Shown: in pieces, positions 1 through 6,503 of the stretch
Layout of the letters: every line of letters begins with the position of its first letter
How positions within the stretch are numbered: the first letter of the stretch is position 1
NCBI GenBank assembly: GCA_943323705.2
Contig: CALPIT020000063.1
Span: 1-11,541, forward strand
From: Streptomyces griseus
GTDB lineage: Bacteria > Bacteroidota > Bacteroidia > Chitinophagales > Chitinophagaceae
Direction of reading: 5' to 3'
DNA length: 11,541 bases
The notes under the pieces: model-generated
What the model was told of the DNA's origin: nothing
Database searches by the model: none
What the model saw: only the letters and a program-made list of their open reading frames with translations
Translations under genes and position numbers: made by a program

Positions 1-1
1 T

Positions 2-1741
2 AATCGTTACTGTGGGGTTAGTATTTCAAACATAACAGTAACAGATAGCCCAGAATGGCTACAACAAAAATTAAAAAGTATAGGATTAAGACCTATCAAC
101 AATATTGTAGACATTACCAATTTCATTTTACATGAAACCGGACAGCCTTTGCATGCATTTGATGCCGGTAAAATTTCTGGTAATAAAGTGATCGTAAAGT
201 TTGCTGAAGAAGGAAAATTATTCAAAACGCTTGACGAAAAAGAAAGAAAACTCCATGGCAGCGATTTAATGATTTGCAATGAGCAAGAGCCTATGTGTAT
301 AGCAGGTGTTTATGGTGGATTGAATAGTGGCGTGAGCGCAACAACAACATCTATATTTCTTGAATCAGCCTGTTTTGACAAGGGTTTCGTAAGAAAAACG
401 GCATTAAGTCATGAATTAAGAACGGATGCCGCCACAAGATTTGAAAAAGGTGTGGACATCAGTAATACTTTGAACGTTTTAAAAAGAGCAGCATTACTAA
501 TAACTGAAATTACCGGCGGAAAAATCACCGGAGCTGTTACAGATATTTTTCCAAATCCACAGCCTCACACCATTGTTGAATTCAGTTTCGATTATCTTGA
601 AAAATTAAGCGGAAAAAAATACAACAAAGAGAATGTAAAATCAATTCTTAAAGCGCTGGGATTTGGATTGTCCAACGAAACAACAAACAGCGTCACATTG
701 GCTGTTCCATTTAGTAAATCAGACATCAGCATTCAAGCAGATATTGTTGAAGAAATCATGCGAATTGATGGATTGGATAATATCGAAATTCCTGCCAGCA
801 TCAGCATCATTCCATCAGTTGAAAAAAATGCAGTGAAATCTGCACTAAAAGAAAAATTATCCAATTACCTAGTTGGATTGGGTTTCAATGAAATTTTTAC
901 CAACAGTATTACCAACAGCGCCTATTACGATGACGCTACATTAGCTTCTTCAGTGAAAATGATGAATAGTTTGAGTAGCGAATTAAATATACTCAGACCA
1001 GAAATGATTCAAAGCGGATTGGAAGTTATATCACATAACCTCAACAGAAAGAACAATAACCTACGCATGTTTGAAATTGGCAAAACATATGCAGTTTCAA
1101 CGGAAGGAAAATACTTTGAAAAACTTCATTTGTGTTTGTACATCACAGGTAACTTAAATGAAGCCGGCTGGAAATATCCCGCAGTAAAAGCGGATTTCTT
1201 TTATCTAAAAGGCGTTGCGGAGAATATTTGTAACATTACCGGACTTAAAAAAATCAATTTTCAACCTGCTGAGGCCAACTCTCAGATCAGTGGTGCTGTG
1301 TTGTCATCTAGTAGAACAAACTTTGCACAATTGGGGGAAGTTGTTCCTTCTTTATTGAAAAAATTTGACATCAAACAACCCGTATTTTATGCTGATATCG
1401 ACATAGATTTTGTTTTAGCTCAAAAACTGAAGCCTGTTCAGTATAAAGAGTTATCAAAATTCCCGGTTGTAAACAGAGACCTGGCTGTTTTGGTGGATAA
1501 AAATGTTTCTTATTCTCAGTTAGAGCAAATAGCTTTATCTAATAAAATTGAGCAACTGACTTCTATACAGCTGTTTGATATTTTCGAAAGCGAGAAATTG
1601 GGCGCAGGAAAAAAATCAATGGCCGTGAGTTTTACCTTCCTTGATGAAAACAAAACATTAACCGACGTAGAAATAGACGGATTTATGCAAAAAATCATTT
1701 CCGGATATGAAAAATCTTTGTCGGCAGAAATCAGAAAATAA
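2..1741 (+). CDS. pheT: Phenylalanine-tRNA ligase beta subunit (5' truncated by window edge)
   Basis: This is the beta subunit of the cytoplasmic alpha2-beta2 phenylalanyl-tRNA synthetase, which charges tRNA-Phe. The frame is open from base 2 to the TAA at 1739-1741 and gives 579 residues. A full PheT is about 800 residues, so roughly 220 N-terminal residues, including the OB-fold tRNA-binding domain, lie outside the window. Visible parts, in order, are the B3/B4 editing region (RPINNIVDITNF, then GQPLHAFD), a B5 domain (around FDYLEKLSGKKY and the ADIVEEIMRIDG segment), the catalytic-like core, and a C-terminal ferredoxin-fold anticodon-binding domain (FPVVNRDLAVLVD onward). The first ATG in the window, at 149, is internal and is not the start. 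It is followed without a gap by a coiled-coil ORF and then zapA, which suggests one operon. No disruption is visible. Confidence 0.96.
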   Translation, partial: NRYCGVSISNITVTDSPEWLQQKLKSIGLRPINNIVDITNFILHETGQPLHAFDAGKISGNKVIVKFAEEGKLFKTLDEKERKLHGSDLMICNEQEPMCIAGVYGGLNSGVSATTTSIFLESACFDKGFVRKTALSHELRTDAATRFEKGVDISNTLNVLKRAALLITEITGGKITGAVTDIFPNPQPHTIVEFSFDYLEKLSGKKYNKENVKSILKALGFGLSNETTNSVTLAVPFSKSDISIQADIVEEIMRIDGLDNIEIPASISIIPSVEKNAVKSALKEKLSNYLVGLGFNEIFTNSITNSAYYDDATLASSVKMMNSLSSELNILRPEMIQSGLEVISHNLNRKNNNLRMFEIGKTYAVSTEGKYFEKLHLCLYITGNLNEAGWKYPAVKADFFYLKGVAENICNITGLKKINFQPAEANSQISGAVLSSSRTNFAQLGEVVPSLLKKFDIKQPVFYADIDIDFVLAQKLKPVQYKELSKFPVVNRDLAVLVDKNVSYSQLEQIALSNKIEQLTSIQLFDIFESEKLGAGKKSMAVSFTFLDENKTLTDVEIDGFMQKIISGYEKSLSAEIRK

Positions 1742-2035
1742 TTGTCATTGGAACAAATAGAATCACATATTGTCAGGATTAACGCCAAGCTTCAGGATTT
1801 GCTGAAAAAGCATACTAGTTTACAAAAGCAAAATCAGCAACAGCAGGAATTGATCGCCAAATTGAAAGAACAGCAAGAAATAGGAGAAAAAAAAATCAAG
1901 GCATTGGAGGAGCAGCAGTATATTCTAAAATCTGCCGCCGGTGAATTAAACAGTACTGATAAAAAAGCTTTTGAGCAAACCATTTCCAGATATATCAAAG
2001 AAATTGACAAATGCATCGCTTTACTGAGCGAATAA
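1742..2035 (+). CDS. Small coiled-coil protein between pheT and zapA (ZapB-like, unproven)
   Basis: This is a 97-residue hydrophilic protein. Residues 10-60 are rich in Lys, Glu and Gln with regular hydrophobic spacing (for example KLQDLLKKHTSLQKQ), which is typical of a coiled coil. The C-terminal third also looks helical. It has no membrane segment or signal peptide. I recognise no catalytic family. Its size, coiled coil and position directly before zapA suggest a Z-ring accessory factor such as a ZapB-like partner, but this is inference from context. The frame contains no ATG or GTG at all. TTG at 1742 is the first codon after the pheT TAA and in the same frame, and a second TTG is at 1748. 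A purine-rich stretch at the end of pheT could serve as ribosome binding site. The real start is therefore uncertain. Confidence 0.72.
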   Translation: MSLEQIESHIVRINAKLQDLLKKHTSLQKQNQQQQELIAKLKEQQEIGEKKIKALEEQQYILKSAAGELNSTDKKAFEQTISRYIKEIDKCIALLSE

Positions 2036-2045
2036 ACCCCAAAAC

Positions 2046-2333
2046 ATGGCTGAAGAATTAATTCCTGTAAATATTTTAATCGCAGATAGAACCTATCGCA
2101 TCAAAACAAGTCCTTCTGATGAAGAGGCGGTACGCAAAACCGTGAAGCTGATTAACGATAAAATTTTGGAGTTTAAAACAAATTTTGCAGGTAAGGACAT
2201 GCAAGATTATATCGCCATGGTTATCATCTGGTATGCGACACAATCGTCAGAAACATCTTCGGCTGCTGCGATGATAGAACAGTTGACCGAAAATTTAAAT
2301 AAAATTGAGGCACAGCTTGATAAAGCAATCTAA
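2046..2333 (+). CDS. zapA: Cell division protein ZapA
   Basis: This 95-residue cytoplasmic protein is of the ZapA family, which binds FtsZ and bundles its filaments at the division site. The N-terminal half is the typical ZapA domain: a short beta hairpin (IPVNILIADRTYRIK), then PSDEEAVRKTVKLINDKI, which matches the family pattern of a helix carrying a conserved Glu-(x)n-Ala. The C-terminal half is a predicted long helix for dimer/tetramer formation (EQLTENLNKIEAQLDKAI). The length is usual for the family. The ATG lies 10 bases after the preceding coiled-coil gene, consistent with co-transcription from the pheT operon. No obvious Shine-Dalgarno is present, as is common in Bacteroidota. The assignment rests on sequence pattern, and the neighbours pheT and rny support it. 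Confidence 0.9.
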   Translation: MAEELIPVNILIADRTYRIKTSPSDEEAVRKTVKLINDKILEFKTNFAGKDMQDYIAMVIIWYATQSSETSSAAAMIEQLTENLNKIEAQLDKAI

Positions 2334-2344
2334 CACTCATTTAA

Positions 2345-2388
2345 ACCGATAACAGGTTCACCTAAGTAGCTATTTTTTAATTATCGGT
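2345..2388. repeat. Inverted repeat after zapA
   Basis: ACCGATAA at 2345-2352 is the exact reverse complement of TTATCGGT at 2381-2388, with a 28-base spacer. A smaller inverted repeat, AGGT/ACCT, sits inside it at 2354-2363. There is no T-tract after the right arm on the plus strand (A-tract instead), so it is not a standard intrinsic terminator for zapA. It may be an mRNA 3'-end stabiliser or chance. The role is unknown. Confidence 0.35.
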
Positions 2389-2411
2389 AAAAAATCTTCA
2401 ACAATTTTTAA

Positions 2412-2419
2412 TATCTTCG
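2412..2419 (+). promoter_or_regulatory. Possible -7 box for rny
   Basis: TATCTTCG resembles the Bacteroidota primary-sigma -7 consensus TAnnTTTG with one mismatch. It lies 76 bases before the rny ATG and after the zapA inverted repeat. No clear TTG -33 element is seen at the usual distance, so this is a tentative call. Transcription from here would give a leader of about 70 bases that contains the hairpin at 2428-2455. Confidence 0.35.
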
Positions 2420-2427
2420 CGACTAAT

Positions 2428-2455
2428 CGATTTTTCCTGAAACTTGGAAAAATTG
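2428..2455 (+). promoter_or_regulatory. Leader hairpin upstream of rny
   Basis: CGATTTTTCC at 2428-2437 pairs with GGAAAAATTG at 2446-2455, giving ten base pairs including one G-U, with an 8-base loop. It sits about 40 bases before the rny start codon and would be in the 5' leader if the promoter at 2412 is used. It is not followed by a T-tract, so it is not a terminator. A role in mRNA stability or feedback control of the RNase is possible but not shown. Confidence 0.4.
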
Positions 2456-2495
2456 TCTTACAATATTGTGAATCAGATAAAAACAACAAATTTTA

Positions 2496-4061
2496 ATGGA
2501 ACTGAATATAATTTCCATCATTTTAGGTGGTGTTTCACTTGTAGTGGGCACTATCTTGGGCAAAGTGATATTTGCTAAAAACACTAAAAAAACTGTTGAA
2601 GACGCCAGATCCGAAGCCCAAAAAATTGTTTCAGAAGCTCAATTTCAAGTTGAAACACTCAAAAAAGAGAAAATTTTAGAAGCTAAAGAGAAATTCGTCC
2701 AAATGAAAGCAGATCATGAAAAGGATGTGCTTCAGCGTACTCAAAAACTCAGTGAATCAGAAAATCGTATCAAGCAAAAAGAGCAAAGTCTTAATCAAAA
2801 AGATGCCAACATTGAGAAGCAAGTAAAAGAAAATGAGACGATTAAAGAAAATTTAAACCGCCAAACTGAAATTGTAAATCAAAAAAGAACAGAGCTCGAA
2901 AAACATCAGGAAGAACATATCCGCCGCTTAGAAAAAGTAGCCGGATTATCTGCAGAAGATGCAAAAACGCAATTGATTGAAAGCTTGAAGCAAGAAGCTC
3001 AAACTAGAGCACTTGTTTTACAACAGGAAATCATTGAAGACGCCAAACAAAAGGCGAATAAAGAAGCTCGTAAAATCGTCATTCAAACCATTCAAAGAAC
3101 TGCAGCTGAACAAGCTATTGAGAATTCAATTACTGTTTTCAATTTGGAAAGTGACGAAATCAAAGGTTCAATCATTGGTCGTGAGGGTAGAAATATCCGT
3201 GCAATTGAAGCAGCAACTGGTGTTGATTTAATTGTTGATGATACTCCTGAAGCGATTGTATTGTCTTCGTTTGATCCATTAAGAAGAGAAATTGCCCGTT
3301 TGTCATTACAGCGTTTGGTTGCTGATGGAAGAATTCACCCTGCTCGTATTGAAGAAGTGGTTGAAAAAACCAAAAAGCAATTGGAAGATCAAGTTTTGGA
3401 AATAGGTGAAAGAACTGCCATGGAGTTGGGTATTCATGGTTTACATAAAGAACTAATCAGAATGGTCGGCAGAATGCGTTTCCGTTCTTCTTATGGACAA
3501 AATTTATTGATGCACAGTCGCGAAACAGCTAATTTATGTGCTATCATGGCTTCTGAGTTGGGAATGAACCCTAAATTGGCTAAGCGTGCAGGTTTGCTTC
3601 ATGATATTGGTAAAGTTCCGGATGAGGAAACAGAATTAAGCCATGCTTTGCTCGGGGCTAAATTAGCAGAAAAGTATGGTGAAAATCCTGCTGTGGTAAA
3701 TGCCATTGGAGCTCACCATGATGAAATGGAAATGAAATATGTAATTTCTCCAATTATACAAGCTTGTGATGCGATAAGTGGCGCAAGACCAGGTGCGAGA
3801 AGAGAAATTATGCAACAATACATTCAGCGTATCAAAGACCTTGAAAACTTGGCACTAGCCTATCAGGGAGTTGAGAAAGCCTATGCCATTCAAGCAGGCC
3901 GTGAGCTGAGGGTAATTGTTGAAGCAGATAAAGTAACCGATAACGACAGCGAAAAATTAAGTTTTGAAATCGCTCAGAAAATACAAACCGAAATGACCTT
4001 CCCAGGTCAGATTAAGGTAACTGTGATTAGAGAGAAAAGAGCGGTGAATATAGCGAGGTAA
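2496..4061 (+). CDS. rny: Ribonuclease Y
   Basis: RNase Y is a membrane-anchored endoribonuclease that starts mRNA decay. This 521-residue protein has the complete family layout. It has an N-terminal membrane anchor (residues 4-26, ISIILGGVSLVVGTILGKVI) and a long charged coiled coil from about 30 to 210. A KH RNA-binding domain follows with the GxxG loop GREG at 228-231. The HD phosphohydrolase domain has a metal-binding His340 and the His369-Asp370 pair in GLLHDIGK. The C-terminal domain ends in VIREKRAVNIAR. The length matches the usual 510-525 residues. The ATG at 2496 places the hydrophobic anchor at the very N-terminus, which supports this start. It follows zapA after a 162-base gap and appears to be expressed from its own promoter. 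A large palindrome follows its stop codon. Nothing in the gene appears broken. Confidence 0.97.
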   Translation: MELNIISIILGGVSLVVGTILGKVIFAKNTKKTVEDARSEAQKIVSEAQFQVETLKKEKILEAKEKFVQMKADHEKDVLQRTQKLSESENRIKQKEQSLNQKDANIEKQVKENETIKENLNRQTEIVNQKRTELEKHQEEHIRRLEKVAGLSAEDAKTQLIESLKQEAQTRALVLQQEIIEDAKQKANKEARKIVIQTIQRTAAEQAIENSITVFNLESDEIKGSIIGREGRNIRAIEAATGVDLIVDDTPEAIVLSSFDPLRREIARLSLQRLVADGRIHPARIEEVVEKTKKQLEDQVLEIGERTAMELGIHGLHKELIRMVGRMRFRSSYGQNLLMHSRETANLCAIMASELGMNPKLAKRAGLLHDIGKVPDEETELSHALLGAKLAEKYGENPAVVNAIGAHHDEMEMKYVISPIIQACDAISGARPGARREIMQQYIQRIKDLENLALAYQGVEKAYAIQAGRELRVIVEADKVTDNDSEKLSFEIAQKIQTEMTFPGQIKVTVIREKRAVNIAR

Positions 4062-4069
4062 TTAAATAA

Positions 4070-4160
4070 GTTCAAAAGGTTTGAGAGGTTCAAAAGGTTC
4101 AATAGGTTAATAAATCGCTGGAACTTTTTGAACCTTTTAAACGTTTGGAACCTTTTGAAC
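4070..4160. repeat. 91-bp palindrome of ten 9-bp units
   Basis: Five consecutive 9-mers run from 4070 to 4114: GTTCAAAAG, GTTTGAGAG, GTTCAAAAG, GTTCAATAG, GTTAATAAA. After a single T at 4115, five more 9-mers of the same family run in the opposite orientation from 4116 to 4160. Read on the minus strand from 4160 down, these are GTTCAAAAG, GTTCCAAAC, GTTTAAAAG, GTTCAAAAA, GTTCCAGCG. The outer 14 bases on each side (4068-4081 and 4149-4162) are exact reverse complements. The whole block can fold into one long imperfect hairpin just 8 bases after the rny stop. It could act as a transcript end or stability element or be an interspersed genomic repeat. No T-tract follows. Confidence 0.8.
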
Positions 4161-4215
4161 TTACTATTATTCAAAAAAAATCTTCTTCAAACTTCATATT
4201 CTAAACATTTCCCCC

Positions 4216-4223
4216 TACCTTTG
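4216..4223 (+). promoter_or_regulatory. -7 box of the rplS promoter
   Basis: TACCTTTG is an exact match to the Bacteroidota -7 consensus TAnnTTTG, 22 bases before the rplS ATG. This predicts a short leader of roughly 15 bases. The -33 TTG element is not obvious upstream. Confidence 0.6.
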
Positions 4224-4245
4224 CCCTCCGTTAAAATAAAAGATT

Positions 4246-4611
4246 ATGAACGCAGTAGATTTTGTACACGAGCAGTTGACTAAGAGAGCAACAGTTCCTA
4301 CATTCAAAGCAGGTGATAACATCACAGTAAATTATAAAATTCAGGAAGGTAACAAAGAGCGTATCCAGAGCTTTAAAGGCGATGTGATCAAACGTCAAGG
4401 TGTTGGCGCTACAGCTACTTTTACTGTACGTAAAATTAGCGATGGTGTAGGCGTGGAAAGACTTTTTCCAGTACATTCACCTAACATCGACAGCATTGTT
4501 TTAAACAAAGTTGGTCGTGTTAGACGTGCTAAATTGTATTTCTTACGTGAAAGAAGCGGTAAGAGTGCACGTATTAAAGAAAAAAGAATGGCTGTTGCTG
4601 CAAAAAAATAA
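4246..4611 (+). CDS. rplS: 50S ribosomal protein L19
   Basis: L19 lies at the 30S-50S interface of the ribosome, near the aminoacyl-tRNA site. The 121-residue product is of normal length and shows the family blocks in order: an N-terminal helix (MNAVDFVHEQLTKRATVPTF), the beta-barrel with GDNITVNYKI, ERIQSFKGDVIKRQG, FTVRKISDGVGVERLFPVHS, and the basic tail GRVRRAKLYFLRERSGKSAR. The start at 4246 gives the expected N-terminus. It is monocistronic here: its own -7 box lies immediately upstream and a strong intrinsic terminator immediately downstream. In many other bacteria rplS ends a trmD operon, but here rny precedes it. Confidence 0.98.
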   Translation: MNAVDFVHEQLTKRATVPTFKAGDNITVNYKIQEGNKERIQSFKGDVIKRQGVGATATFTVRKISDGVGVERLFPVHSPNIDSIVLNKVGRVRRAKLYFLRERSGKSARIKEKRMAVAAKK

Positions 4612-4633
4612 TCGACAACTTATCAAATATTTA

Positions 4634-4670
4634 AAAAAGCGAGAATCTATGATTTTCGCTTTTTATTTTA
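4634..4670 (+). terminator. Intrinsic terminator of rplS
   Basis: Arms at 4634-4646 (AAAAAGCGAGAAT) and 4652-4664 (ATTTTCGCTTTTT) pair over 13 positions with one G-U, leaving a 5-base loop CTATG. T-rich sequence follows to 4670. It starts 22 bases after the rplS stop. Confidence 0.85.
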
Positions 4671-4700
4671 TATCATCTCTAACAACTAATACCAATTTTT

Positions 4701-4725
4701 AATGCTTTTTACTTTTTAAAGCATT
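4701..4725. repeat. Palindrome abutting the tatA -7 box
   Basis: AATGCTTT at 4701-4708 is the exact reverse complement of AAAGCATT at 4718-4725, with a 9-base spacer. The right arm ends on the first base of the tatA -7 box. The position fits an operator for a dimeric regulator or a remnant of a structural repeat, and nothing further identifies it. Confidence 0.4.
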
Positions 4726-4732
4726 AACTTTG
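4725..4732 (+). promoter_or_regulatory. -7 box of the tatA promoter
   Basis: TAACTTTG matches the Bacteroidota -7 consensus TAnnTTTG exactly, 14 bases before the tatA ATG. Transcripts would have a very short leader. No clear -33 TTG is visible, because the region upstream is occupied by the palindrome at 4701-4725. Confidence 0.55.
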
Positions 4733-4746
4733 ACAAAATTTTTTTT

Positions 4747-4959
4747 ATGGCTATTACAACTTTCAACACCGTTTTTTTAGCAATGCCAGGCTTCACAGAA
4801 ATGTTGCCAATTTTGCTCATTGCATTACTTATTTTTGGCGGAAAGAAAATTCCAGAATTAATGAAAGGCTTAGGTACTGGCATCCGTGAATTCAATGACG
4901 CCAAGAATAACGTGAAAAAAGAAATACAGGAAAGCGCAACTGAAAAAGAAACTAAATAA
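4747..4959 (+). CDS. tatA: Twin-arginine translocase subunit TatA/TatE
   Basis: TatA oligomerises to form the pore through which the Tat pathway moves folded proteins across the inner membrane. The 70-residue product has the family layout: a short N-terminal periplasmic part, one membrane helix (about residues 18-31, EMLPILLIALLIFG), the conserved hinge FGGKKIPELMKGLGTGIREF with an amphipathic helix, and a charged cytoplasmic tail (KKEIQESATEKETK). The start at 4747 is preceded by a good -7 box. A second Met at residue 13 (4783, MPGFTE) could also begin the protein and would give a more typical TatA N-terminus. No tatB or tatC is in the window. A terminator hairpin separates it from gatA, which lies 96 bases downstream. 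Confidence 0.93.
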   Translation: MAITTFNTVFLAMPGFTEMLPILLIALLIFGGKKIPELMKGLGTGIREFNDAKNNVKKEIQESATEKETK

Positions 4960-4988
4960 TCCAGTTTTTCTTCAAATAATTTTAAATA

Positions 4989-5046
4989 CGGCCGAAGTGA
5001 ACGACTACTTTTTAAACATGTAGTTGCGCGCTTCGGCTGATTTTTT
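4989..5046 (+). terminator. Strong hairpin terminator between tatA and gatA
   Basis: Arms at 4989-5008 and 5020-5039 pair over 20 positions with two mismatches and three G-U pairs. The GCCGAAG/CTTCGGC outer block (4991-4997 with 5031-5037) and GACTAC/GTAGTT inner block are the core. The 11-base loop is T/A-rich and TTTTTT follows at 5041-5046. The T-tract ends only 9 bases before the gatA ATG, so it either ends tatA transcripts or acts as an attenuator ahead of gatA. Confidence 0.8.
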
Positions 5047-5055
5047 AGAAGCCAA

Positions 5056-6498
5056 ATGTTTTTATTCTCCGATATACAACAATACCATCGCGATTTAACA
5101 GATCGGAAGACTTCCTGTGTTGAAGCTGTTGAACATTACTTAAGTGTGATTGCAAAGAATGAGCACCTCAATGCTTTTGTAGAAGTATATGCAAAAGAGG
5201 CGTTAGAGAGAGCTAAATTACTTGATGAAAACAGAAACCAAGATTTGCCAAAAGCTAAGCTACATGGGGTTGTAATCGCTTTAAAAGACGTGATTTGCTA
5301 TAAAGACCATAAAGTAACTGCAGCTTCCAAAATATTAAAAGACTTCACTTCCTTATTTAATGCTTCTGCAGTTCAATATTTAATTGATGAAGAAGCCATT
5401 ATTATTGGCTCATGCAACTGCGATGAATTTGCCATGGGCAGCAGTAATGAAAACTCCTCCTATGGAAGTGTAAAACATCCAATTGACAATTCAAAAGTAC
5501 CCGGTGGTTCTTCGGGTGGTAGTGCTGTAGCTTTAAGTGCAGGTATGTGTATGGTAAGTTTGGGTAGTGATACCGGAGGCTCTGTTCGCCAGCCAGCGGA
5601 TTTTTGTGGCATCTTTGGATTTAAACCTACTTATGGTCGTATTTCAAGATATGGATTGATTGCTTATGCTTCCTCGTTTGACCAGATTGGGATTTTCGGA
5701 ACTAACGTAACAGATGTTGGTGTTGTATTTAATGTTATTAGCCGGACTGATGATTACGATAGTACCATGATACAAGATCATACAGAATCTAACCCAATTC
5801 AATTTCAGGAAAAAACTGAAAAAAAATTCCGAATCGGATATATAAAGGAAATAATGGAACATCCATTGTTAGACCAAGAAATAAAAATTGCAATCTCAAA
5901 AAAATTAGATTCACTGAAAGAAGATGGACATCAAATCACACCTATAGACTTTGATTTGATTGATTATATAGTTCCTGCGTATTATGTGCTTACTGCTGCT
6001 GAGGCATCTAGTAATTTGTCAAGATTTGATGGCATCAGATTCGGACATCAGTCTACCTCACCAGCTTCCAACCTGAATAATTTTTATATCAAAAACAGAA
6101 GTGAGGGATTTGGTAAAGAAGTGAAAAGAAGAATCATGCTTGGCAATTTTGTACTGAGTAGCGGATATTATGATGCCTATTATACAAAAGCACAACAAGT
6201 CAGAAAAATGCTTACTGAAAAAACCGAAAAAATATTTTCTGAATGTGATTTCATGTTGATTCCGGTAAGTCCAACAACAGCATTCAATCTTAATGAAAAA
6301 AAGAAAGATCCTGTAGCTATGTATCTTGCTGATATTTTTACCGTTTTCGCCAATCTTACCGGAATTCCGTCAATTGCGGTTCCTATGTTTCAACATTCAA
6401 ATGGATTGCCATTTGGTTTACAACTACTTGCTGCAAAAGAACATGACGAAGCTTTGCTGCAATTTTCAAATCAGATTTCCAATCAACAAAAAATATAA
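5056..6498 (+). CDS. gatA: Asp-tRNA(Asn)/Glu-tRNA(Gln) amidotransferase subunit A
   Basis: GatA is the glutaminase subunit of GatCAB, which converts misacylated Glu-tRNA(Gln) or Asp-tRNA(Asn) to the amidated form. The 480-residue protein carries the amidase signature. The Ser-cisSer-Lys triad is visible as Lys77 (ALKDVI), Ser152 in GGSSGGS, and Ser176 in GSDTGGSVRQP. These residues sit two positions before the equivalents known from Staphylococcus GatA (79, 154, 178). The block GIFGFKPTYGRISRYGLIAYASSFDQIG and the C-terminal GIPSIAVPMFQHSNGLPFGLQLLA are typical of GatA rather than other amidases. The length is normal. gatB and gatC are not in the window, as is common when the genes are dispersed. 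The ATG at 5056 lies 9 bases after a terminator T-tract. The transglycosylase gene starts 5 bases after the stop. Confidence 0.96.
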   Translation: MFLFSDIQQYHRDLTDRKTSCVEAVEHYLSVIAKNEHLNAFVEVYAKEALERAKLLDENRNQDLPKAKLHGVVIALKDVICYKDHKVTAASKILKDFTSLFNASAVQYLIDEEAIIIGSCNCDEFAMGSSNENSSYGSVKHPIDNSKVPGGSSGGSAVALSAGMCMVSLGSDTGGSVRQPADFCGIFGFKPTYGRISRYGLIAYASSFDQIGIFGTNVTDVGVVFNVISRTDDYDSTMIQDHTESNPIQFQEKTEKKFRIGYIKEIMEHPLLDQEIKIAISKKLDSLKEDGHQITPIDFDLIDYIVPAYYVLTAAEASSNLSRFDGIRFGHQSTSPASNLNNFYIKNRSEGFGKEVKRRIMLGNFVLSSGYYDAYYTKAQQVRKMLTEKTEKIFSECDFMLIPVSPTTAFNLNEKKKDPVAMYLADIFTVFANLTGIPSIAVPMFQHSNGLPFGLQLLAAKEHDEALLQFSNQISNQQKI

Positions 6499-6503
6499 TT
6501 GCC

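Noticed and set aside
2334..2495. 6S RNA (ssrS), which follows zapA in Proteobacteria, or a preQ1-like riboswitch (AGGTTC followed later by TAGCTA)
   Set aside because: The 162-base gap lacks the long closing stem and central bubble of 6S RNA, and it contains the likely rny promoter. The preQ1 resemblance is limited to two short words without the pseudoknot tail, and rny is not a queuosine gene.
4511..4702. Plus-strand ORF overlapping the end of rplS
   Set aside because: It is out of frame with L19 and runs through the rplS terminator, so it is a shadow.
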